A DNA stretch of 64,000 bases from Snodgrassella alvi. GTDB taxonomy: Bacteria; Pseudomonadota; Gammaproteobacteria; Burkholderiales; Neisseriaceae. Below are positions 54,453-63,600 of the stretch, piece by piece (position 1 is the first letter of the stretch; each line of letters begins with the position of its first letter). The translations under genes and the position numbers were made by a program. Location of the stretch: assembly GCF_002777855.1 (NCBI RefSeq), contig NZ_MEIK01000015.1:62001-126000 (forward strand), in the 5' to 3' direction. The notes under the pieces are model-generated. The model did not search any database. It was not told the origin of the DNA and saw only the letters and a list, made by a program, of their open reading frames with translations.

Positions 54453-57227
54453 ATGATGAAGGGTACCCTGTTGAAATATGGTAAGGGGTTTTGCCATATG
54501 CTGACTCTTCTGGCATTTTTGTTCTGTAGCATTTTGCCGGTCAGATCGGCATTTGCGCAGGATGTGGAGTGTGCGGAAGTTAAAATTGTGATTGAGCAAA
54601 AGCTGTCTTTTGAGCGGCAAGCTTTTGATGCTCGGATGTTAATTAAAAATGGTCTGGATGCAAATCTGAAAAATATTCGTGTGGAGCTGGTTTTTACGGA
54701 TAAGGATAATCAGCCAGTAGAAGTTACGCAAAAAACTGAGGATAGCCAGGCCAAATTCTTTTATCGTACTGATTCTTTGTCCGGTGTTGATGATATTAAT
54801 GGGACGGGGCAGATTGCGGCCAAATCCAATGCTGATATCCATTGGATGATTATTCCTGCATTTGGCGCAGCTCAGGATAAGGACACGCTTTACAATATAG
54901 GCGCAAAACTCACCTATGAGCTAAATGGTCAGGAAACGACAGTAGATGTGGTGCCAGATTATGTGGTAGTGAAACCTCAGCCATTGCTGACGCTCGATTA
55001 TTTTTTACCGGGAGAAGTTTATGGTGACGATCCGTTTACGGCTGAGGAAGAAACACCTGAGCCTTTTACTCTTGGTGTTCGTATTCGTAATGATGGTAAG
55101 GGCATTTCTTATCACACGGTGATTGATTCAGCTCAGCCAAAGATTGTGGAAAATAAGAAAAATCTTTTGGTGGATTTTTCTATTCTGGGCAGCTATATCA
55201 ATAATCAGCCTGCAGATAAAAGTCTATTGCTGAATTTTGGAGATATTGCTGGCGGTGCTTCTACAGTTGGCCGCTGGAATATGATTGCCAGTCTGTCGGG
55301 GACATTTACGGATTTTAAGGCCACGTTTACACATGCGGATACACTGGGTGGGGCAGTGACCAGTCTGTTGAAAGCCACGAATACCCACTCCTTAATTCAT
55401 GATGTAAAAGCTGATTTACCGGATAGCGATGATGTCACAGATTTTCTGGCTCGTGATGGTGATGTAGTACGTCTGTATGAATCTAGTGGCCTGAACTCAG
55501 ATGTGTCTGAGCAGAGCAGTCAAGCTTTATTGCAAGCAGGTGATAAAGGCTATCAGCTTTCTTTTCCTGCTACAAAAGGATTTGTTTATGCCAAGGTGGC
55601 GGATCCTTTTCAGGGCAGCAGACAGCCAGACGATGTGGTACGTTCGGATGGTAAACACTTGCTAAGTGATAATGTCTGGTTATCCAAATCGCGTAATAAG
55701 GATATGTCTTGGTCTTATTATGTGAATGTGTTCGATTCTGATTCTACCGGTCAGTATAGTTTATTTAAGCATAATGCTACGTATGCTCAGGGGCTGATAG
55801 CCGGTACAGTCTACAATGATGTGAATGCTGATGGCCTGCTAAATCATGATGAAAAGGGTTTAAGCCATATCAAGGTTGTTTTATCAGGGCAGAATGTGGC
55901 CGGTAAGCGCATTGAACAAGTTGCCTACACTGACGAATCAGGCAGGTTTAGTTTTGATAAGTTAGCGGCCGGTGATTATTCTATCTGGGTTGACGATGTT
56001 GCAGATATGATTGACGGACCAGCTGTGGCAGGTAGTGCCGGTGGTCAGGCTCTGGCAGGTAAAATCGAGCATATTGTTCTGCAAGACAATATGCATGCTG
56101 AGAATTATCTGTTTGCTAAGCAAGCTGCAGTTCAGCCGCCTGTGGCTGGTGATGCAGATATTGCTGTGAATATTGAGACAGTAGAGTGGAATGATAAACT
56201 GCCTGCGGATACGGCACAATTTTTACTGACTGTGTCGAACCAAGGGCCGGAAACTGCACGAAATATTCATGTGCAGCCTGAATTGTCATCTGATTTGGAA
56301 ATTACTGAGCAAAAAGTTTTGTCTGGCAATTTCAATTCTGTGAAGCAGCGTATCGATGCGCTTGGCGCAAATGAAACAGTTACGATGCTATATACTGTGC
56401 GAATGAAAAATGCTGATGGTAAGGGTGAATTTACTGCACATATCAACAGTGATTCAGCTGACCCTGATATGAGTAATAATGTTGCATCTGCTGCTGTGGC
56501 TCCAGGTAAGACAGATGTTGCAATCAGTGCTGAAGCCGTTGAATGGAATAATTCTTTAGATCAAGATACCGCTCAGTTACTCGTCACAATCAGTAATAAT
56601 GGACCATTAAGTGCACGTAATGTTTATCTCCAACCTGAGTTACCAGATAATCTTGAAATTACAGCTCAGCAAGTATTGGCAGGAAATTACAATACTCAGG
56701 AAGAGCGTATCGATGATCTAGCCGCTGGAGAAAGCACCAAGTTGTTATTAACGGTTAAGGTGAACGGAACCGATAAGGTAAGCCAGTTTGCAGCTCGGAT
56801 TAAAAGCCAGACGGAGGATGCTAATTTAAATAATAATGAGGTTAGTATTCCTGTTATGCCTGGAGCAGCTGATATTGCTTTGGAGGTTGAAAAAGTAGAG
56901 CTTACACCGGCATTACCGGCTGACTGTGTTCAATTGTTGTTGACTATCACCAACAACGGTCCTGCGGATGCGCGCAATATTTCTCTGCAATCGCTATCCG
57001 ATGATGTACAAATCACGAAACAGAAAGTAGTGATGGGCAATTATAATGAGTCTGCAAACCGGATTGATAAACTGCCTATAGGCGAAGAGACGATTATTCT
57101 GCTGACAGTCAAAATTACCAGCGCAAGCGGTAAGGCTGATTTTAAAGCACGTGTTCAGGGGTTGTTAGCTGATCCGAATAACACTAATAATTTAGTTACC
57201 TTTCCGGTTTCTTTAGAAAAAAAGTAA
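54453..57227 (+). CDS. Large exported protein with an SdrD-B-like domain and three CARDB/DUF11-like repeats
   Basis: Exported protein of 924 residues. Signal peptide: about residues 1-36 (LTLLAFLFCSILPVRSAFA). Residues 40-440 form a conserved module (IVIEQKLSFERQAFDARMLI, PLLTLDYFLPGEVYGDDPF, DVTDFLARDGDVVRLYESS) that I associate with large exoproteins near Rhs-type or fibronectin-type loci. Residues 448-550 resemble a Cna-B/SdrD-B domain (IAGTVYNDVNADGLLNHDE, with Ca-binding-like Asp/Asn). Residues 568-924 are three repeats of about 118 residues, each with an A-D-(I/V)-A start, (S/T)N-x-GP-x-(S/A)-AR-N and a central GN(F/Y)N. No anchor motif or membrane helix ends the protein. A strong terminator follows. 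Adhesin or matrix role is inference. Confidence 0.78.
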   Translation: MMKGTLLKYGKGFCHMLTLLAFLFCSILPVRSAFAQDVECAEVKIVIEQKLSFERQAFDARMLIKNGLDANLKNIRVELVFTDKDNQPVEVTQKTEDSQAKFFYRTDSLSGVDDINGTGQIAAKSNADIHWMIIPAFGAAQDKDTLYNIGAKLTYELNGQETTVDVVPDYVVVKPQPLLTLDYFLPGEVYGDDPFTAEEETPEPFTLGVRIRNDGKGISYHTVIDSAQPKIVENKKNLLVDFSILGSYINNQPADKSLLLNFGDIAGGASTVGRWNMIASLSGTFTDFKATFTHADTLGGAVTSLLKATNTHSLIHDVKADLPDSDDVTDFLARDGDVVRLYESSGLNSDVSEQSSQALLQAGDKGYQLSFPATKGFVYAKVADPFQGSRQPDDVVRSDGKHLLSDNVWLSKSRNKDMSWSYYVNVFDSDSTGQYSLFKHNATYAQGLIAGTVYNDVNADGLLNHDEKGLSHIKVVLSGQNVAGKRIEQVAYTDESGRFSFDKLAAGDYSIWVDDVADMIDGPAVAGSAGGQALAGKIEHIVLQDNMHAENYLFAKQAAVQPPVAGDADIAVNIETVEWNDKLPADTAQFLLTVSNQGPETARNIHVQPELSSDLEITEQKVLSGNFNSVKQRIDALGANETVTMLYTVRMKNADGKGEFTAHINSDSADPDMSNNVASAAVAPGKTDVAISAEAVEWNNSLDQDTAQLLVTISNNGPLSARNVYLQPELPDNLEITAQQVLAGNYNTQEERIDDLAAGESTKLLLTVKVNGTDKVSQFAARIKSQTEDANLNNNEVSIPVMPGAADIALEVEKVELTPALPADCVQLLLTITNNGPADARNISLQSLSDDVQITKQKVVMGNYNESANRIDKLPIGEETIILLTVKITSASGKADFKARVQGLLADPNNTNNLVTFPVSLEKK

Positions 57228-57308
57228 GAGACAAACGATAACATCCTTATTAGTAGGTTTCTGGACAGCGCATCACGTTATGTGTCAGCTGAACAGGAAG
57301 TAACAAAC

Positions 57309-57352
57309 AAAAGCATTACCAATGGCTTATAGGCTGCGGGTAATGCTTTTTT
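57309..57352 (+). terminator. Terminator after the 924-residue exoprotein
   Basis: Perfect 12-bp stem AAAAGCATTACC / GGTAATGCTTTT with an 18-base loop, running into TTATTT. Confidence 0.82.
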
Positions 57353-57765
57353 ATTTCTTAATGCTAATAATTTTTATGTGTGAAATTATCAAGAAACAAC
57401 AGATGTTTGTTCAGTAGTTTTTAAATAGCAAATTGAAGCTGAAGTTGCATAAAATATTAGCTAATCTGTTTTAAAAAACAAATTAGTTGTCGAATGTTAA
57501 GTTTTTCTGTTTGATTAAATACAAGTTAAGCATCAAGTTATTATGGATTGCCAAAAATCAGCAAGCAAGTAAATTATTGATTAGTCAATTTAAATTCTGA
57601 ATATAATGCTAAATAAATTGATTTATTTTTACATACTATAGTAATATCAGTTGAATAAGATACTTTTAATCTTAAAGCGCTGACGAAATCATATAAATCA
57701 GTTGTTTAATAACCAGCCATCAGTTTAAACAGCCAGATTTCTGTTGAGAAAATCAAAGATAATAT
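57353..57765. other. AT-rich intergenic region
   Basis: No gene or clear RNA structure seen; presumably holds the promoter of the L,D-transpeptidase-like gene. Confidence 0.45.
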
Positions 57766-58635
57766 ATGTCAAAATTAATCGGAAACCTGCTTTGCCTCTC
57801 CAGCCTGATATTTTTGGTTGCTGTAGGGTTTGTTTTATTGGTTTCGGCTGTAGTGAGAAAACGCAAAAACAATTTTAAATTCATGAATAATAAAATCTTT
57901 GGTTTTTTTGTGGGTGGCTGTTTAATTGCTTTTATTACTGGGGTTGTGCTGGTGTTGAAGAATAATCCGCTATACATTGATTCTTTATCAGCAATTAATC
58001 AGGCATTAAATCGATACCAACATGCACAAGCGGTAGAATATCCACTTCAAACGAATCCGGCCAATTATCCAGTACGCGGGGATAATATTTATTTGCGTCT
58101 TTTTAAGCAGGAAGGGATTCTAGAAGTTTGGACACAGAGTGAGAACCAGCCATACAAGCTATATAAAACATGGAAAATTTGTACTTTTTCTGGTGGACTG
58201 GGACCCAAAAAAGCAGAAGGTGATGGCAAAAGTCCAGAAGGCTTTTATGCAACCCAGAAAAATCTGCTCAATCCGCATAGCCGTTATCATCTGTCTTTTA
58301 ATATTGGTTTTCCAAATACTTACGATCAAGCAAATGGTTTTAGCGGTAGTTATATAATGATACATGGTAAATGTGTTTCTGCAGGTTGTTATGCCATGAC
58401 AGACGCAAGTATAGAAGAAATATATACTCTCGTCAGCTTGGCATTAGACGGGGGGCAGAAGCAGATTCCGATACATATTTTTCCATTTATGATGAGTCCA
58501 TCTAATATGAAAAAAAATCAGGATTCAGAATATTTTCCTTTCTGGCAACAATTGAAACCTGCATATGATATTTTTGAGACTCAGCGACGAGTACCAGATA
58601 TCAGCGTTGAAAGAAGGCATTACGTTGTCCAATAA
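57766..58635 (+). CDS. YkuD-fold L,D-transpeptidase-like protein (YafK type)
   Basis: Protein of 289 residues. Two N-terminal membrane helices (about 5-30 and 45-65) anchor it. The periplasmic part shows the YafK pattern: VRGDNIYLRLFKQEGILEVW, LGPKKAEGDGKSPEGFY and the catalytic motif IMIHGKCVSAGCYAMTDA, with His and Cys in the HG-x-SxGC order. YafK (DpaA) in E. coli removes Braun lipoprotein from peptidoglycan rather than making cross-links. A similar cell-wall role is likely, but the partner is unknown. The two helices, rather than one signal, are somewhat unusual. Weak ribosome binding site (AAAGA). Confidence 0.83.
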   Translation: MSKLIGNLLCLSSLIFLVAVGFVLLVSAVVRKRKNNFKFMNNKIFGFFVGGCLIAFITGVVLVLKNNPLYIDSLSAINQALNRYQHAQAVEYPLQTNPANYPVRGDNIYLRLFKQEGILEVWTQSENQPYKLYKTWKICTFSGGLGPKKAEGDGKSPEGFYATQKNLLNPHSRYHLSFNIGFPNTYDQANGFSGSYIMIHGKCVSAGCYAMTDASIEEIYTLVSLALDGGQKQIPIHIFPFMMSPSNMKKNQDSEYFPFWQQLKPAYDIFETQRRVPDISVERRHYVVQ

Positions 58636-59775
58636 TTTTATTTTGTTGGTACTTAAATTCGCCTGTTTAGGAAAACCTTTTCATTAGATAACTTAATTAT
58701 TATCCAGATATATTTTGGAAATTAATAACATGATTAAATTTAGCTAGTTGAAGAAGATAAAGATATAAACATCTCTAGATGTGCAAATAATGGCACTTGA
58801 AGCAGAAATATTTACAGATAGCTTCCTAAATTGTTGGATGGAAAAGTAAGTATCATCTAATTATTTGTAGTAAAATAAGGCTGTCTTAGCATGATTAATC
58901 AACTTATACAAATTATTTGCCTAAAAATATTAGGGTATGCTAATATTAAATGTATGCAAAAGAAAGTTATTATCTAATTTGCAAAATTATTAACTGTTTA
59001 TAAAATCTTTTGGCTATATACAGCCGTATGAAATCCGGGGTTCAGATTTTAAAACAAGATAGAGCGCAATCACAAAGCTCTGAAACCTTTTAATCTGAAA
59101 TCCGAAAACCTTAGTTTGGTTATACATAGAGTATCTATACAATTGCTTTATCTTGATTCGCCTTTGAGGCTCATTAATGCGAGCAGGAGAATTGATTGTT
59201 GCGAATAATGGAGTTACGCAATTAAATTAATATTTCATTGCTCTATATAGCTAATATAGAGGAACTACTAAAAATAGAAAAATTTTGAATTTAATAATTA
59301 GATTAAAAATACCTGTATTTTAACGGCAACCATAAAATAGAGGTTGAAAGTTTTTAATGACAATTAATCTTATCTGGATTGTGTTAATAGTTAATTAATG
59401 CTTTTAGAATAAATATTATTTGTTTATTTTATGAAATATAGCTAATTAATAATGCTATTCAAAAATATTTAAAATTTTTCTAGGTGGTTGCTAACGTGCA
59501 ATCGTTCTAATACTGGCCACCAGTGTAGAAATTTTACGCGATTCAGAAATAAAAGCGCTTGTATATTGAATTCAAATGATAATTATTAGTTGAATAATGA
59601 TTACATATTAGCAATAAACCATTTTAACCATTGTCAAATCAAGCTAATTGGTAAGTATTAATATTTCAATTAGATGAGAAATACTATCTAGCTTGATTAT
59701 TCAGCTACAACACCACGATATATCGTTGTGGCTATAAATTTTGAATGATAAATAAATAAAAATACAGATATTGCG
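58636..59775. other. Long AT-rich gap with one structured element
   Basis: No supported gene in 1.1 kb. The only clear structure is the nested inverted repeat at 59037-59103. The rest is AT-rich with scattered short repeats. Confidence 0.5.
59037..59103. repeat. Nested inverted repeats, possible structured RNA
   Basis: TTCAGATT (59041-59048) pairs with AATCTGAA (59092-59099), and inside it AGAGC (59061-59065) pairs with GCTCT (59077-59081). Flanking GG and CC can extend the outer stem. No T run follows. A small RNA or a protein-binding site are both possible. Confidence 0.3.
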
Positions 59776-60636
59776 ATGCTGAAGTTATCACAGATTATTT
59801 ATATTGCTGGAATTTTATTTTTTTTCAGTGTACGGATATTGGCACAGGAGCTATCTGCCTGTCTCAATGATAAACCAGATTTGGCGCGACAGCCTGTAGC
59901 CGTAAACTGGCCGCAAAACCAAATTAAACAACCACTTGATCATAAATACTGGCTTAGCATAAAAGCGTTAAGTCAGCCGCAATGGCATGATGCGGTGTGG
60001 GTGGATATCAGAACTGGGGCAGTGCGACAAGAAACAGGGCTGAAAATGCTGGCTGTACCGCTTAGTCGATTGTCTAGTGCTGATTTTTTAGCTGATAAAA
60101 CCGTGATTTTGGTTGGAACTGGATTTGATGAATTACAGATAAACCAAACTATTAAAAATTTAAGAAAAAAAGGTTTTAACCACGTATATGCTTTAAGAGG
60201 AGGATTTTTTGTCTGGGAAAAAGTACAAAATCATAATAAGCCCAATCTGCAGGAAATCTCTGCACTGGAGTTTTTATCCGGTGGTCAATCCATACAATGG
60301 CAGGTGATTAGTATAGGTTTGAATTCATCACAACTGAATACTTTACCAGAACAACCTGCTAAACAATTTAGTCTTGCCCAGATATCTAGTCCAGAACTAA
60401 AGCAATACATCAGCCAAGGAGATAATCGTAATGATGCCTTTATACGCTATGTACTGGTTAGCCCAGATGAACACACGCTTAGGCTATTGCAACGGCAAAT
60501 GAGTTTTGCAGAAAACGACCATATTGTCTGGTTGCAAGGCGGATTAGCGGCTTATCAGCAATATATACAACAACAAAATAATTTAATGAATCATGCTGGA
60601 CAAAGTTTATCCAGACCATGCCGCATAACTATTTAA
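59776..60636 (+). CDS. Exported protein with two degenerate rhodanese-like domains
   Basis: Protein of 286 residues with an N-terminal signal (LSQIIYIAGILFFFSVRILAQ). The first rhodanese-like domain (about 60-155) has WHDAVWVDIRTGAV, KTVILVGTGFDE and VYALRGGFFVWEKV. The second (about 180-272) has IRYVLVSPDEHTLRLLQ and IVWLQGGLAAYQQYI. In both, the active-site Cys loop is lost (ILVGTG and VLVSPD in place of a C-x5-R loop), so sulfur transfer is unlikely and a binding or folding role is more plausible. It lies 38 bases before the giant exoprotein gene in the same direction, so the two are probably cotranscribed. Confidence 0.75.
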   Translation: MLKLSQIIYIAGILFFFSVRILAQELSACLNDKPDLARQPVAVNWPQNQIKQPLDHKYWLSIKALSQPQWHDAVWVDIRTGAVRQETGLKMLAVPLSRLSSADFLADKTVILVGTGFDELQINQTIKNLRKKGFNHVYALRGGFFVWEKVQNHNKPNLQEISALEFLSGGQSIQWQVISIGLNSSQLNTLPEQPAKQFSLAQISSPELKQYISQGDNRNDAFIRYVLVSPDEHTLRLLQRQMSFAENDHIVWLQGGLAAYQQYIQQQNNLMNHAGQSLSRPCRITI

Positions 60637-60674
60637 TTTATTTAAGGAGTATTCGAACTCATGAGGGGTACACA

Positions 60675-63600
60675 ATGAATATTTATCAATACTGGAAAAA
60701 CCGGTTTCTCGGTTTCAACAGAAAAAAAAGACCAATAATTAAAGGTAAACAGAAAAAAGCGTATGCAATGATTTTCTGTGCATTATGCTCCATTGCCAGT
60801 GCAACAAGCTATGCTGGTACAGACACAAAACTAAAAGGTGATGATAAAGTCAGTGGCGCTTTACCGATTGGTTTTGAGTTTAATTATTATGGCAAAAAAT
60901 ATAATAAATTTTATGTGAGTACAAATGGATTGCTGCAATTTTCGAATCCAAGCAGCAGTTACAATAACTCTTGCCTACCTGCAATCAATAATACACTGTT
61001 TGTTTTCTGGGATGATTTAAGAACTGATGTATATGGCCAGCCTGCGGGTACCATCAAGTACGAAACACAGGGGGAAGCGCCAAATAGAAAGCTCATTGTG
61101 CAATGGACGAATCAGTATTTTTATAGTTCAAATCTGCCTATGGGTACCTTTGAAGCGATTCTTTATGAAGGCACAAATCAGATTAAATATCAGTATCGTA
61201 CTTTAAATATTGGTCTGAGCAAAGGCGAGAGTGCAACAATCGGTATTCAGGGAATCACGCCAAAGAACGTTCAAGTAGGTTGTAATAAAGCCAATATCAT
61301 TAAACCAGAACAGGCTATTTTATTTACGCCTAATAATGATTTAAGTGAATATACCAAGAATGAGAATGCTGAGTACAATTTTATCGATATTTCTGATCTA
61401 ACGCCGGCTGCACCACAACCTGCTGCCCGTTATACAAATCAGGCACCAAGCTGGACATGGCAGAATATCAATACACTTGATACATGGGAAGTTGAAATTC
61501 AGGATGCTTCCGGAAATACCGTCTATAAAAAAATACTGAATAAAGTAAATCAAATTACTTATGATGCAGGATTACAAAATGGACAGTCTTATCGCGCCCG
61601 TGTACGCGGAAGTATTAATCGAGGTGCTACCTGGGAAATGTGGTCTTCACCCTCTGAGCTCATTACCGTAGATACGACCAAACCGGTTGTGGAACTGAAC
61701 CAATTCAGTCGATTTAATGACAAAGCGGTGAGAATTGGGTACAGCAGCAGTGATAATCTGAGTGGTATAGCCTCTATACATCTGCAAATTGCCAATAATC
61801 CAGATTTCAATAAACCCATTATCGATCAGGATATTAATCTGCAAAGCAATAATGTGCAGATAGATAATGTGCCTGCTGGTGGCATCTTATATGCTCGTCT
61901 GAATGCTTTGGATAAAGCAGGCAACAGCTCAGGCTATACTCAAGCATCTGCTATTACGGTTACACCTCCAGTACTTATTAGCCCCGTCACTCAGACAAAG
62001 GTTAAGAACGCAGCATTAAAAGTTCAGGGTACTGCTGAGTCTGGTGCAAAAGTACAGTTGTATCTGAATGATAAACCAGTGGGTGAAAAGGTTACCGCTG
62101 ATGCACAAGGCTATTTCACTCAGGATGTTCTCTTGCCGAAAGAAGGTAGTTACCGCTTATATGCTGTAGCTCAGAATGATGCTGGCAGCAGTGAGCCCAG
62201 TTCGCCGGTGCAGTTTGATTTTGCTTTACCGACACCCACAGCAATCATTACTACACCCAGTGATAATCAAACACTTGCTGCTCCGGTTGATATTCAGGTA
62301 GATGCTGCAGATGAACTTGGTATCGAAAAAGTAGATTTATTGATAGATAACAAACAGTTTGCTACTCTGACAGAACGCCCCTATCAGGCACACTGGCCTC
62401 TGACTATGGAGAATAACGGCAGCCACAAAATCAGTGCAAAAGTGACCAATACCAGCGGCAAAACAGTGACCAGCACCCGTACGGTCAATGTCAAAATTGA
62501 ACCACCGGCTCCGCCTCCCACACCTTATACCGGTAAAATTACCGCAATCAGCCCTGCGGTTAGTTATGGCCCGCAGCCAGTAACCATTAGCGGGCAGGCT
62601 GTTTATCGTGCTGAAAATACGATAGCTGCAAACGTACCGCTAAAACTGGTTTTGAATGTAAAAGGGTTTGAGCGCAGAATAGCTGTTGCCACTGATGAAA
62701 ACGGCCATTTCACCTATACCTTTACCCCGCAGGAATCTGACTCGGGTACATATCAGGTTGGCATTATTCATCCGGATGAAAAAACTGTTACCAGTCAGGG
62801 TAGTTTTGATATCAACCGCATCGCATTTAATATACAAGGCTATCAGCTCAAAGCGCCGCGAACCATCACCACACCCATACAGGTTAATGCTACAGCCAGT
62901 ACCGGTGCTAAAAACCTGCGCTGGGTATTGGCTGCTGAAAATCAGCCAGATGGCGTATTGCCTCAGGGCGTGAATATTGAATCTGAAGCTGTTGATATTG
63001 CCCCCGGACAGAGTCGCACGACAACAATTAAATTCACCGCAGACGATCATGCAGCCGAAAAGGGCAGCCTGTATCTGCTTGCCTATGCCGATGATTCAGG
63101 AGATCTGGTACGCGGTAAATTACAGATTAAATATGAGCTTGGTCAGCCAATGCCTGAATTGTATGCATCGCCTACCTATATACAGACTGGCTTACAGCAA
63201 AATACCAGCTCCACAACCAAAGTCAGCGTTGGCAATAAGGGATTGGCAGCGGCAAAAAATGTTCAGGTAGAGCTGGTAGATGAGCAGGGTAATCCCGCTC
63301 CGAGCTGGGTATTTATTGCCAGCGATAAAAATATTAATGAAATTGCGGTTGATGAAAAAGTACCGGTACAAATCATGGCTCAGCCGGACAACAGCATCCC
63401 CGACGGCATTTACAACTTCATTATCAGAGTATCCAGCAGCGGCAAAGTAGCAGGCACCATTCCGGTAAGAATTTCCGTTACCCAGAGCGGACAGGGCGTA
63501 GCTCACTTTGATGTGGCTGATATCTATACCGCCACCCTAGATGCAAACGGACAGCCCATCAAAGGCGTAAAAGGAGCAACCATCAAGTTGCAGAATGATA

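Noticed and set aside
60675-60816. Extended signal peptide region of type V secretion in the giant exoprotein
   Set aside because: The N-terminus is long and basic but does not show the conserved pattern of that region, and the C-terminus needed to judge a beta barrel is outside the window.
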